From Sympetrum striolatum (taxonomy: Eukaryota; Arthropoda; Insecta; Odonata; Libellulidae): a stretch of DNA of 64,000 nucleotides. Where the stretch lies: positions 27,437,393-27,501,392 of the forward strand of contig OX388350.1 of the NCBI GenBank assembly GCA_947579665.1. The letters are read 5' to 3'. The first letter of the stretch is position 1. The number at the start of each line of letters is the position of its first letter. Under the pieces are notes generated by a model. That model worked only from the letters and a program-made list of their open reading frames with translations. It ran no database searches and was not told the origin of the DNA. Below, piece by piece: positions 36,871-48,239 of the stretch. The position numbers and the translations under genes are program-made.

Positions 36871-37735
36871 CAACTTACCTAAAAATAAATATAGCAAAAT
36901 TTAAACCATTTTCGAGGAAAAAAGTACTCGTGTATTAATGCATATAAGTGAGGAATTTCCTAGATGCACACGGTTTTTTCATTGCATATTGAGTAATAGA
37001 AACTTACCATTAGTCACCAGAATACCGGTTTATTAACAAGCTTTGGAGTCGAGGAAGTGGAAAAGCAGTTCTATATTCATTCTAATAAATTCATTAAAAG
37101 TTTGTCTCACTCATTTGATTAAATAACCTGTCTGTATGAGACCTGCTGAGGCATGCCTTAACAATATGGCCTAGAATCTAGGTCGCGGGAAAGTGTTAAA
37201 TTAATGTCACTTTACCCTCTCTTCAGCTGCGAAGAAGTTTTCCTGGTGAGAATGAAACCATTCATAATGAAAAGAGCGGTTTTGTACAATTAGATAATTA
37301 TTTTATGGAAAGAATAAGAGAAGTTTAACGGAACATCTTTCCTCGTAATTTTAAGGATGATTGGGTGAACAATTTACTTACTAGTAGATATGACGTACCT
37401 ACTGTTAAAGGTACGTGGTGTTTGTACGTGTACTTGGTATTTTGAAATCTTCAAAAATATTACGAAGTAAAGAAATTAATTTCCCTTCGGTCTATTAGGA
37501 AATCATTGGTTAAAGATTTCTCGTCTACGTGTAAGGTATTTTTGTTGATACCACTAAGAAAGTAGGTATGGATTCTTTTAGACGCTGCTGTTTTATGCTA
37601 TTTTAAGCCCGAAGACCTTTTATCTAATCGCTATCTTTATCTCAGCTGATTTCAAAGTTGTATTTGATATCTTACGGAATCTTCATTTATATTCTTTAAA
37701 ATCTTGTAGCAGTTCTCGATACTGTCCCGTACTTA
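36871..37735. other. Non-coding stretch, nothing recognised
   Basis: No supported gene or repeat. AGGCATGCCT near 37152 is a 10-bp palindrome followed by GGCCTAGAATCTAGG, reminiscent of the arms of the foldback element at 9768, but arms are not paired. Confidence 0.45.
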
Positions 37736-37747
37736 CAGATGTTTATT

Positions 37748-37877
37748 GGTAGTAGTAGTATTGTTAAAAGTGGTATGATAGCTTAGGTTATTTCGCACAT
37801 TGGCTCCCACCGGGAATCGAACCCGGGACCGCTTTCACCAAAGGCAAACGCGCTGTCCACATAACTATCCGGGAGCC
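37748..37877 (-). mobile_element. tRNA-derived SINE, copy 3 (12-bp target-site duplication)
   Basis: The 130-bp element is flanked by exact CAGATGTTTATT at 37736-37747 and 37878-37889. On the minus strand the head runs from GGCTCCCGGATAG to CCCGGTGGGAGCC, with B box GGTTCGATTCCC, then the body and a tail of TAC units (GTAGTAGTAGTA on the plus strand at the left edge). The intact duplication and near identity to the copy at 49776 point to relatively recent activity. Confidence 0.9.
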
Positions 37878-37889
37878 CAGATGTTTATT

Positions 37890-38279
37890 ATTTTATACAA
37901 TTTTGTGCCGTATGTTACATAACTAATTCACTTATACTCACATCATAATCTCTTCTTTAGGTGAAATAAAATGCTCATTATGAACATGAAATCTACTTCA
38001 TTTATGAAATTACTTCCTACTTGATGTAAGTTTTATAATCGCTGTTTTTATCAGAAGACTATTGCTTGAAAAAAATGAAATTCGAAACATTTTTGAGTTT
38101 CGGTAAAATTTCACATGTAAATCATTTACGGTCTATTAAGTTTTTACTAAGGCGAGATTGAGACTGAAAGTCTCTTTTTCCATCTAATCTTCTGTCAATG
38201 TTAACATTAGTATTGTTTTGGTGAAAAGAGATAGAGAGGAAAACATTAGAAGGACTGAATGTAAAAAAACCTAAGGTGA
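37890..38279. other. AT-rich stretch, nothing recognised
   Basis: No ORF, repeat or RNA feature was seen. Confidence 0.5.
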
Positions 38280-38980
38280 CATCTTAGACGAAGAGAACCA
38301 CTGCAGGAATACACCCGCGAAGGGTGGTGAGAAAAACCTGCGCAAACCTATTGATAGGAGTGTTTATGTGATCAAATTCAGGTGCAATATGCCTTCTCAA
38401 GAAGCTGTTGGGGATTGATAACTCAAGATGGGGATGCCCCTCGGAGGCGAAGTCAATTTCCGTATCCTTAAGTCTCCGCCATCCGCAAGCCAAGGCAATG
38501 ACTACGTTGGCACCCGTCCACCGACGGAGGAAAACCTCCAACGGCGGCGTTCTCCATCGACGTAAGACATTTATTCCTCGAAATTTCTCGAAGATTTCTG
38601 AGAAAGAGGTGTCGATGCCGTCGAGCGCAAGTGCAGCCGAAGAGGGCCTTCGGTGGGCGTGTTCGTTAATTAGAGGCCGACTAATCATAGGAATATTCAT
38701 ACGGAAAGGGGAGAGTCGGCGGTGGATAGAGCTCCAGTCGGCCTTGGGCATGTTTTCGCAACAGCTCGGGGAGGCGTTGGGTGGGAGGGCGGAGGGGAAG
38801 AGTGATAGACACTGCTCGGAATTCCTCGGTCCATTCCTCTTTTCGCCGGCCTTCCTTCTTTTGTTTCCGATGCCCGCTTCGCATTCGCTGCAGATTTTTT
38901 TCCACCTTCACGTTCGCTCGGAATTAGACTCGGAGATATTTATGGATTTGAGGGATTTAGCCTAAGAATGGGGTCTTATC
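38280..38980. other. GC/CpG-rich island with long overlapping ORFs
   Basis: This island has the longest ORF of the window (38408-38965, plus, 185 codons) overlapped by a 155-codon minus ORF (38284-38751) and another minus ORF. Mutually overlapping open frames on both strands are the signature of GC-rich, stop-poor DNA. Neither protein has a recognisable domain, signal or repeat. At about 38668-38690 GTTAATTAG and CTAATCA are homeodomain-like sites, so a conserved regulatory block is an alternative. A real exon on one strand cannot be excluded. Confidence 0.4.
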
Positions 38981-39465
38981 CCCCCGTCCTTTCTCCATCT
39001 CCCAACTTCCGTCCTTTTGTGTCTCGTTGGTTTAAATCAAAGGTCTGTAACCTTTACGATAAGGACGTCTTTATCGGAATGTTTACCAGATGTGACGCAA
39101 GGCATGCTTTCGACGTCGATGAACAATACTCGCATGGGAGCATAAACACCTACGAAGTGGTGCGACACGCATCGAGATTAAGTGTTCACTGTATCGTTCG
39201 CAGGGGCACGGATTTTTTAAACATATTTTAATGAAATTAGAATCAGATATCATGAAATTAGAAAATAGGTATCTTATAAATCTTCGGTATAAAGAAAACT
39301 GCAATAAATTTTATATCAAACTTTCAATATAAACATACGTATATCTATAAACATTAGAAAACTAACACTGGGAATCATTCTCGACCAAGGAAATTTTCGC
39401 TTCCCATTACTGTATTGTAGAGATATATTGACAGCTAAAATATATTCCTAAATACCTATGGTAAT
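38981..39465. other. Transition from GC-rich to AT-rich sequence
   Basis: An 87-codon ORF (38968-39231, plus) and a 73-codon minus ORF overlap and have no recognisable motif. Nothing else was seen. Confidence 0.4.
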
Positions 39466-39514
39466 AAGTTATAAATATTGATGTTATAAATATTGATAAG
39501 TTATAAATATTGAT
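39466..39514 (+). repeat. Short tandem repeat, unit about 15-17 bp
   Basis: AAGTTATAAATATTGAT is followed by GTTATAAATATTGAT and AAGTTATAAATATTGAT again, three units in tandem with a 2-bp difference in the middle one. Confidence 0.9.
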
Positions 39515-40380
39515 GCCTCTTTAATATCTGCTCTGAATATGTATGCATTGCAACGTAGACCCCGGCATAATATATTGAAAGAGGTATTAATATTACCGCC
39601 ATTTTATTTATTTTTGTCATTTTATATCGAATTGGAATGAATAAATATTAGGAAATGCGCAGTAAAAACGTTTGTCGAAGATAAATCTAGATTTTGTTTT
39701 TATTAATTCGAAATATTTCTACTATTCTTACTTGATTATTAAAATTTTAATTTAAAGTTCGTAAATAAATTTGTAATTTTCTATCACGTATTTACGTGGT
39801 CTTCTTATTAGGAAAGAGAAACATTATTAAATTAAATAAAAATTACTGTTTTTATTCACCCGCATTCTCTTTCAAGGAATCAATAAACAATGAGGAATCC
39901 ATGGATGCATTTGTTTACGAGTTGTCTCGTTCTGATAAATTTTATATCACGACGTTCATCGGGAATAATGACTGATCATTTACCGATAATTCCGTTTAAT
40001 CGCATTTCATTTATTTCGGGGAGCTCATTTTTTGAGTTGGCGGAAATCGTAAAGGTCCGATTGCGGCGCCGCGTGCGGGAGGGAGCCGAAATGTACGAAC
40101 GTCACTCGATTGGCTCGGACCTATTGGAAGGCAGCCGCGCGTAAAATAGGCGATTTATTCCCCGTGCACTCACGCCATTGTTTGAGTATCGCAACGCGTC
40201 CACGTGTCGAGATATCGGATTCCATCGCTTATCAGCGTCCATGCTATTTCTGCTCCGGCCAGAAGAACCGATCTTCCGAAGAGGCGCTTCTTAACGTTCT
40301 AAGGCCCTCTTTCCACGAAAATGATTAATTAGACCTTTTCACTTCTGGAAGTTTACGTATAAGTATATAAGAAAAACTAA
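39515..40380. other. AT-rich then GC-richer non-coding stretch
   Basis: From about 40030 to 40320 the sequence is GC- and CpG-rich (for example TTGCGGCGCCGCGTGCGGGA), another small island. ORFs at 39890-40144 and 40110-40328 (plus) have no recognised motif. Confidence 0.45.
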
Positions 40381-40384
40381 TAAA

Positions 40385-40790
40385 AATATCTATGTGGAGT
40401 GTTGCATTGTATGGCAATGAGATGTGCGAAAGCGGAGGAGAAAAGATTATTGGCATTTGAAGTGTGGTGCTGGAGAAGAAAGCTGAAAATCAGCTGGAGA
40501 GAACATTAGACGAATGAGGAAGTATATAGATAGGCAAAGAAATTCTATGAAAAGTTTGTGGGTACAGCTTATTGGGCATGTAATGAGACGCAATAGCGTT
40601 CTGTGTAGAGTTATTGAAGGGATAATAGAAGGAAAGAACGCAGTTAGTAGACTCTCCTTTAGAATACTTGAAACGGATAATGAAGGATATAAATGTACTG
40701 AATAGAAAAGCTCAGTACAGGAAAGAATGGAAAGATAATGGTGGTGATTAATTTGAAGCTTCTGGTTAAGGGAAAAGTAACATGACCCTT
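40385..40790 (+). pseudogene. Decayed non-LTR retrotransposon, 3' end of ORF2 (second family)
   Basis: Plus-strand translation with frameshifts gives WSVALYGNEMC, then WCWRRKLKISWREH, TNEEVYR, LIGHVMRRN, VIEGIIEGK and, near the end, KAQYRKEWKD. This order (WS-ALYG-E, WCWRRM-ISW, NEEVL, GHV-R, EGK, and a basic W at the end) is the familiar C-terminal segment of arthropod endonuclease/reverse-transcriptase LINEs. Stops and at least two frame changes show it is dead. It differs from the family at 5745 and 47190. The clade cannot be set by eye. Confidence 0.8.
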
Positions 40791-43484
40791 CAAAATGTAT
40801 GTACATACCTAGCCCTTTCCTTTGCTGTTTTAGAACGCACCTGCAATACTGTATAGAAGGACGAGATCACCTATCTAACCTCATTCCATTAAATATTTCA
40901 TGAAAAAGAGATTTTAGTGATAGGACTAAAGAAAAAGCAAAAAATGGAAATATTTAGCGGGTTTACAAAAGAAAATCGAAGTTACTATTAAAGAAAAGAG
41001 TTTAAAAAACCTGCGAAAACAAATGATAGGTGTGTCTAATATTTAAAAAGACTAAAGAAAGGGAAAAATAATAAAAATGATAGTGTCAGGAACGAGTCTA
41101 AAATAAAAGATTGAGTTTGAATACGTTAGATTATCAGAGATAAGTTCTAGAGTAAAACAATAAGGATAAGCTATTGTTGAGTAATATTTTGGTTTAAAAT
41201 CATTATCTGCTTATAAAAAGATATTTGATAAATCTCCTATTCAATATCAGTATCATTAATAAGCCGAAAATAATTTTCGTGATGTGATTTTTTGTTTTAT
41301 ACTTTTCAGTAATCGTCACTAATTTTCTTATTTATCGTTCGATTAGTCTTGCTCTTTATCTCCGATATTTTTTGAACCAGCATTCTCTACCGCCGTACAT
41401 TCTCCTTTGCGGTTACTTTTTTCCTAGTCTGCCATTTTAATTGGGACGACCTAATTCAAGGTCGTTCTCCACAAAACGGCGATATTATCCGTCTTTCGAA
41501 CGCCGCTCTCCTAATTTTTTTGTGCTGTGAAAAATGAAGCGCATAAATGTTTCTGGTACATTAATTACAAGGGAATTAAATTCAGAAGATCATTTCATCT
41601 TTGTTTCCTCGGTAACTTTTTAGCTACAATCGTGAATCGTTTCCATCAAATCTTTGAATTTTGTCATGGTAAATTAAGTATAATTGAATTACTGTTGTGA
41701 GAGAAGGATAGTGACGTAAATATAATGTCGCCAATTTCGTTGACAGGTGCTTATGAGTAGTAAATTTATTTATCAGTAAGTATCAACAAACAGCACGAGG
41801 CCAATTACAGTTGACGAAATAACAAGAAGTAAGGAAAAACCAACAATCAGTGAGAACAATATAAAACAACAAATCAACAACATAAAATTAATTTAAGTAA
41901 TGAATAAAATTATAAAAAGTCAATCTCTTGCAACCATATTTTGGATGGATTTAAGAGGAGAGAAGAAAGGATCGAAGTGAACGTTGGAAGAAAGGGAGTT
42001 GAAAATTGAAGGAATACGGAAAAAGAGTGATCGTTTTACAGTTGATAGACGAGGAGTGCTCAGGGAGAAGGTATAAGATAGGCGAGTTATTCTCGAAGGA
42101 ACTCGGAAAGAGAAAAGGGAGTAGGAAAGGAGAATTGATTTTGCAGTTAATTATATTATACAGGAAGGAGGTGTCGGAGGAAGTATGAGAGGCTTTGATA
42201 GTAGGAAGATTGAGGTGATTAAGAAGAGGAGCTTTAGGTATGTGTTTGCAAGATGGTGCTCGAAAACAGACTATTTTTTAATTTAAATATTAAAATATAT
42301 TAAAATATATTAAAATATTTTTTAAATAATAAAATTTAAACAGGACGAATATTTGCTGTTAAAAGCAAACTCCATGTGCCTAAGTAACTTTATTTAGACA
42401 ATAGTTCTTCGGAAGGAACGAAAAAGAGTCTGATATCCGAAATAGGTTCAAATCTTAACTTCTTAATATTTATTATATTATATTTTCTGAAATTAACTCT
42501 GTAACCATGCCTTGATGAAAGGAATGAATTGTTTCTTTGTTTTGTTTTTGGCGTAGGATGGTGACCAACTGATCCTTCATTTACTTTTGCCTTATTCATT
42601 TTCATTGTGATAATATGAATGCTTCTGAGGAATTAAATGTACCAAATAAGGATATCAAATATTCAATGTTGATCATACCGTCATTAAACTTCTTCTACGT
42701 AGATTTTCTTAATGTAGATTGATTCCTGGCTTATTCACTTCTCATCTGCCCAGTATACCTTATTCCTTATCAAAAGCTTATGGTAACTAGTAGTGCTGTC
42801 GTTGAGGATTCAACTGTCTTACTATTTGTCTTATAACTTTACTAAAATTCTAAATTATATTTACCAAAAATGTAGCGTTATGCAAAGTGTTATTTTGTCT
42901 TCGTTAGATTTTGATTCTTTCTTCTGGTTTTATTTTTAAAATACCGATCATTTTATCGACGAAGGAACAGGCTGGCATACTTATATTTCGTGATATCTGC
43001 GCTGATGGTAAAGTTAGTATGATTAAACTTCATTAGGACGAGTTTCAAGTACAGAAATTTACATATTCAATTAAAATATGGAATTTCACATCAATACCGG
43101 TAATCGAAGCAAATACCCTGATGTCGTTGTACTAACCATTCAGCTGTAATTACTTACACGTTTAGTTTGAAAAAGCTATTCTTTTCGCGAGGGATCCACA
43201 TAAGGAAAAGGGATTGATCCTGAGTGGATTTAAATGTGGAAATAAATACTCTGTTTTAATCCTATCATTAGTTACATAATCTGATCGAATCCACTCAAAT
43301 ATCTATGATTTTCATTTTTGTAAATCTCTCTCGGATCTTAGATTTTATTTACTTGATGTTATAATCCTATTATCCTAATTTAATCTGATTGATTTCACTC
43401 AATATATCGATGGCTTCCATTTTGAATGTTTCTCAATTCGTAGATTTTCATCGATTCCATCCATACTTGGACGTTTTCTAGATA
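40791..43484. other. AT-rich, partly purine-rich non-coding stretch
   Basis: A 10-bp unit TAAAATATAT repeats three times at 42291-42320. An inverted ACGACCT/AGGTCGT pair with a 6-bp loop lies at 41446-41465. The ORF at 42006-42188 (plus) lies in purine-rich DNA (about 41950-42240) and is Glu/Lys/Arg-rich; it may be part of an old retrotransposon but no motif supports that. Confidence 0.45.
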
Positions 43485-43770
43485 CCCGTGTTATGTCGAA
43501 GTGAGGTCCCGGGGATCGCCACCCTCTGTGAAGTTGTCCGTCTCCCGCAGGCGCCTCGCGAGTTGCATACCTCTCAGGCGCCCTGCCGCCGCTCCACAAT
43601 TCGTGGCCGATCGTACTGCGGGCGGCATAAGTCCTTAGGGGCGAAATCGATGCACTGCTTTGGTGCGGTGATTTTCCAATTGCCCCAGAGCACTATTTAT
43701 TCAGTTGACGCAATTTATTTAGCCCCCAAATCGCTGGCCCTCTGTTGTACCGGCGTCGATTAATTGGAGA
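43485..43770. other. GC/CpG-rich island
   Basis: A compact GC-rich block between AT-rich flanks. A 91-codon plus ORF (43488-43763) covers it, overlapped by a minus ORF. The plus translation has six or more Cys but no recognisable zinc-finger spacing. It may be a regulatory island or an unrecognised exon. Confidence 0.35.
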
Positions 43771-44755
43771 AAGTCTTCGTCGTCCTCTTTATCAATCAAT
43801 GCAATTGATTCCACCGGTAAATCATTAGGTCTAATTTTGGGAAAGGTAGTACTCATTTCAGCCAGGAATACTGTTATTAAAGTTTTTATATGCTATAATA
43901 TCGATCAGTATGTCATTGAATGTATGTATATTGGACTTCTAAGATGATAGAATATTTGGAGTGCTACTATAAAAAATCAATTTGAATTACTTCAATAGTC
44001 AGCTGAATTCTAAGTGTATATTTTTTAATCAATGTACTGGTTTACTCGAGGAACTCTTAAATTTCCTTTTTTCTATCATTTCATTCGAATTCTTAATTAG
44101 GATATGTTTGAAGGAGATTCTTTGGTAGGAATGTTTTCCTGCCCATTGCCTCCGTATCCTTTAAACAATCTACAGTACAGTTTAATTATATATTTTTATT
44201 CTTATCAGAGTTATTATTTTGAATCCAGTTTCTCGAATAAATAATTTCAGAGTTTTGGAAAATACCCAAGAAGAATGTTTGGAAATTTTATTTATTACAG
44301 TGCGATGCGATCGTGGTACCAATCAAATAAAAGATTTCATTTGTATGAAAATTTTTCGTCGCCCGTGGATCTTCTATAGAACCGAACAACGATGCATAAG
44401 CGGTGTTGCAAGAATTACTCTTTGCTTTCTTCCTTTATAATGAAGTCTGGGTTAAACAGGACGATCTTGTCCACTGGGACGCGGCTTACATACAATCTAT
44501 CTCATTAAATTAGTGGAATTGGTTCGTTTGTGTCAGTGTTTTCAACTAGTTGGATGCGCACCACAAGTGGAACTTCTTATTGAACAGGTTAAAGTAGTTT
44601 CATTACATTTTTTTAACTTTTTATTTTTCTAATCTTTCATTACTGTTCGAATAAATCCTCCGATGATTTGAATTAAAGTCATCAATCTTGGAGTTCGTAA
44701 AACGTTGAATAGTTTAATCGATATGAGAAGGCGTGACTTCGTAGAAAGCCATTGG
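43771..44755. other. AT-rich stretch, nothing recognised
   Basis: The ORF at 44219-44440 (plus, 73 codons) has no known motif. No repeat was identified. Confidence 0.5.
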
Positions 44756-44910
44756 CAGAATGATAACACTTCGTACTTTTCCACAGAAAATTTATTTTGC
44801 GACCGGTTTCATAAGCGAACTTACATCTTCAGGCCCTTCGTCAGGGCTAGCTTATGAAACCGGTCGCAAAATAAATTTTCTGTGGAAAAGTACGAATTGT
44901 TTTCATTCTG
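44756..44910. mobile_element. Near-perfect foldback (MITE-like) element
   Basis: A 47-bp stretch at 44770-44816 (starting TTCGTACTTTTCCACAG, ending ACCGGTTTCATAAGC) is the exact reverse complement of 44850-44896. Outside it the arms extend a further 14 bp with 2 mismatches (CAGAATGATAACAC against CAGAATGAAAACAA). The 33-nt loop contains, on the minus strand, CTGACGAAGGGCCTGAAGAT, i.e. the CTGANGA core, and the arms supply GAAACCGG. There is no coding capacity. Perfect arms imply either a very young insertion or maintenance of the stem. Confidence 0.9.
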
Positions 44911-46143
44911 TTGAATAGTTTGATTTAGATAATTAAAATCTTAGCACCTCGTTGGGACCATATAGGTTGGGAAACTGCTTTAGTAGATCTTTGGCAGCAT
45001 AATATATCCATGACGTGTTTCTTGAAAGATAGAAAATTTTCTTGTAAGATATTTCTTATTTTTCTTATTCACCCCGCTATTGGTCGTTTCAATGCCTACT
45101 AGATATTAATTGTTACTTGGTTGAAAATAATATCCGGAGTGTGATTGAGATTGGCCGTCACTAGAATTTGCAGCTGGATTGAAGATACACGATATTAAAA
45201 TTGAGAATAAAAGATGTAAAATCGCAGCAAATATTAAAAAATTGTGTATGTTTCTTGAAGTGAAGTATTCAACCCGAAAACATCACAGAGTTAGAGTTTA
45301 TAATTTGAGGAATATCTGACATACTTAGGTTAAAAACCGTTTTTCAACTGGATATTCAATGATTTTTGTATGAAAATTGTTTTCAAAATGACTGTGGTAA
45401 AATATAACTGCATGGATTTCAAGACTTTATGAATATTTTTCGAATTCTTCAGCGTGCGTTTACGTTCAACATTTAATAGTTTTGAATTATTTCTCACTAT
45501 CGTTTAATGGAAAGATCAAGTGAATATTTCATTTGCCTTCAGACAAGCCTACTAATCTTGGTGTCCCTCGTAATATCTGAAATTACCATAATATTTTAAT
45601 TTTACATTTTTATGCCGTTAATATCCAACATGTTTGGTTGTAATGAAATTTCCCTTCAAAATGTTTATTTTCCATTATGCAAGGAGTTCTTTTAACGAAT
45701 ACTTCACCTAAATATACTTCATACTTTGCCCTATTCAATTGAGCTATCTGCCGTTAGCTCTGGCAGCCCGTCGACCGCCATTTGCTAAGTTATTGACTTT
45801 TTGAAGCATGAATTTCTTGTAGAAATCCAAAAATAAACATTGTAAGAGGTACTGTTATATGTTTGTAGATATTCCTTCTGTTAGAAAGAAGCCAGATTTG
45901 ACATCTCCTGACAATTGATGGAAAGTACCATAAAAAATAATAGTTAATTAACTTCTAGATTCTTAGCATCAGTTAGATTAATCATGAGAGGTTGAATTGA
46001 AACTATCAAGCTTTTATTGTAAATTAGCAAGAGTGGATAGAAAAATTGATTAGTTTATATGAGGAAAATAAATGATTTTGCCCCAAGTTGGCATTGCTAG
46101 ATCTACCCGTGGGTAAGGCAGTTAGACATCTAGGTGTTCACAA
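44911..46143. other. AT-rich stretch, nothing recognised
   Basis: No ORF of interest, no repeat and no RNA gene were seen. Confidence 0.5.
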
Positions 46144-46263
46144 TGTAGCAGGAGTGTTAATAGTGCTCCCACAGCTTATTTCGCACATGGGCTCCCTCAG
46201 GAATCGATCAAAGGACCGCTTTTGCCGAATCCGAACGTGCTGCCCACTTTGCTATTGGGAGCC
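46144..46263 (-). mobile_element. tRNA-derived SINE, decayed copy 4
   Basis: The plus-strand order TGTTAATAGTGCTCCCACAG, CTTATTTCGCACATGGGCTC, GGAATCGATCAAAGGACCGC, GAACGTGCTGCCCAC and TATTGGGAGCC matches the SINEs at 37748 and 49776, read on the minus strand. The B box is mutated (TTGATCGATTCC) and no flanking duplication is seen, so it is older than those copies. A 99-codon ORF (46088-46387) across it is chance. Confidence 0.75.
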
Positions 46264-46452
46264 CCTGCTTGCAAAGGAAACCGCAGAAGTTGCCTCAATG
46301 GTATGTCATCCATCTGAATTAAGACATTGGAGACTCAAAACGATATACTCGTACGCGGATTCTTCTGAAAAATCGTCTTTTCGGTAAAAGAGTCCATTCT
46401 ATGACAATTGAAACATCGCCTAAGTCATCAGTTCTGTCACATTGGGAATCAA
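46264..46452. other. Short stretch, nothing recognised
   Basis: No feature was seen between the SINE and the inverted-repeat element. Confidence 0.5.
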
Positions 46453-46735
46453 TCTTACGAGGGGTGAACACGGTAGCTGGAGCTTACATCTGATTGAAAT
46501 TTGGCAGGGGGATAGTTCCCATTGCGACATTCACGAATCACCCCTCTTTTTGGGTTAGCAAATGTACGGTTTATCCGGGAAACCGTCTTTTATTTCGCGA
46601 AATCTGCATAAAATCCTACAGTGACAGGACATCAATCATTAAAATTGCCAACCCCAAAAGGGGTGATTCTTGTATGTTGCATTGAGATCCTCCTGCCAAA
46701 TTTCAACCAGCTCTGAGGTGTAGCCCCTTGATAGA
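46453..46735. mobile_element. Long-inverted-repeat element, about 280 bp
   Basis: The left arm carries GAGGGGTGAACAC, AGCTGG, TTGAAATTTGGCAGGGGGAT, ACATTCACGAATCACCCC and TTTTTGGGTTAGCAA. The right arm, reverse-complemented, carries AAGGGGCTACAC, AGCTGG, TTGAAATTTGGCAGGAGGAT, ACATACAAGAATCACCCC and TTTTGGGGTTGGCAA in the same order. Arms are about 85-100 bp. The left arm has a small insertion (AGCTTACATCTGA) after AGCTGG. The middle (about 46562-46643) is unique. It is a non-autonomous DNA transposon or foldback element without transposase. Confidence 0.75.
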
Positions 46736-46739
46736 AGAA

Positions 46740-47060
46740 TGCATTGGATGGTGGGGCAATCGGAGTCCGTAGGTTACATTTTCCTCAGCGGCGGCTGAAA
46801 TAAGAAGAGCCTCCTTCCGGGAAGTGCAATCGCCTCGAGGCCTTCCTCGCCCCGCATCCGCCATTCGAAAGTGGCCGATTCCAACGAACCAGATTCTCTC
46901 CCTCCTTTCTCTTTTCCTCTCTCGGTATTTATGTCGCATTAGCAGAGTTAGATAAGTCCCCTCTTTAGAGCATGTATTTCCCCGTTGCGATAGAAGTGCG
47001 TCGACGTGTGGGAGAGTTACGGCGATAAGGGAGGGGTAGAGGGCGGTGAGGAAACCGTTT
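46740..47060. other. GC-rich island
   Basis: GC- and CpG-rich sequence with a pyrimidine-rich core (about 46890-46925). A 78-codon minus ORF (46703-46939) is Arg-rich with no domain. Possible regulatory island by analogy with the others. Confidence 0.35.
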
Positions 47061-47189
47061 CTGAAGCATTGTTTTTCGGTAATAATGACGAATTATCGAT
47101 GAATTTATAATAGTTTATTACTCAGTGGAGGTGTTTCGGGATGGAATGGCCACCTCTATGTTACTTCCCATAAAATAGGACTAGTCTCC

Positions 47190-47555
47190 GATCAGCGCAG
47201 TTCAGCTAGGTTTGTTAAAGAATGTCTCAGGTTTGGCAGTAGTCTTTCGGCTATGATAGAATCCCTTGGGTGGGATTCGCTAATACAGGAAATACTTGAT
47301 TACCAAGGGAAGCTTTTTAAAACTTTATCGATTCAGATCTCGTCGATAAGATTGTTGGTCTTGTCACTGCAGTGAACAAAATTCGCGAGATCCGTTAGAA
47401 AACTAAAAAGCGCAGTAAGGAAATTATTGTTAGGACGAATAGCTACTTATGGCGTTCTTACCGCGAAGCATCATAGAAGTAAATAGCATTTAGGGTTTGG
47501 GATATTGGTATTTTTTTCACTGTCCCTGTCATACGCCATAGGCGGCTTGCAGAGT
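47190..47555 (+). pseudogene. Decayed LINE 3' end, same family as 5745-6235
   Basis: Plus-strand translation gives DQRSSARFVKECLRFGSSLS, then AMIESLGWDSL, the same block as LEMVQRRAARLVKGDF...AMIESLG at 5890, here with the Trp intact. Further on the frame is lost, with shifts and stops. The 3' end carries GCCATAGGCGGCTTGCAGAG, matching GCCACTGGCGGATTGCAGGG at 6214-6233. It is a 5'-truncated dead copy lacking the catalytic part. Confidence 0.75.
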
Positions 47556-48239
47556 CATTATGTAAATCCAAAACATGTATCTGAATCATTCATGCCCTTC
47601 CCAAAACATTTTTAATGTTTGAAAAAGAACGTTTGTACTAGTGAATTTAATAGAGCCACATTTGATAGAGAGTTTCCTTAATTTATTCGAATTAAAATCA
47701 CAGAAACTGACTAGTCCACCAAAAGGAAAAACATTGGATTAATGTTGTAGTGTTTTGAGGTAATGTTCCAATTAATTTAAAATATTAACCCCGTAACGAT
47801 GGTAGTTCTAGAGAGGTTGATTGACAGGGTTGTGCACGTTGGAGGTTTGCTCCTAAAATAATAAGGCGGCCAAATATCACCGTCATGAACCCCAAAAATC
47901 CAGGTGTAAGTTGATGATTGAACTGATAATTTCAACCGATGGATACGGACCTTACGGTTAATTCTAAACACCGATCCTCGTAGTCGGAGTCTATCTTAAC
48001 ACGAACCGAGATAAGTTATTTGAAGGAACTGGATTGGAAATTGGTACGATAGATACGACGGCTCGTCGTCGTGGATAAATGATGATTTGGGATAAAATTA
48101 AAATGGTTCTTTTATATAACCATGTCATATTTACATTTGAAAACGCTGTTACCTAATATGTAGTCGAAGGATGAATTCATAACTATGTGGACTTCCATAA
48201 TAGGATAGATAGGGATTTGAGTTTTTGTTTAGGTTTTGC
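47556..48239. other. AT-rich stretch, nothing recognised
   Basis: TTAACCCCGTAACG near 47787 looks like a piggyBac-type end but no partner end was found. A 64-codon minus ORF (47777-47971) has no known motif. Confidence 0.45.

Noticed and set aside
42006..42188. 60-codon Glu/Lys/Arg-rich ORF
   Set aside because: It lies in a purine-rich tract that forces this composition; no motif links it to a retrotransposon.
47787..47800. Second piggyBac-like end (TTAACCCCG)
   Set aside because: No matching GGGG-TTAA end was found within a plausible distance.
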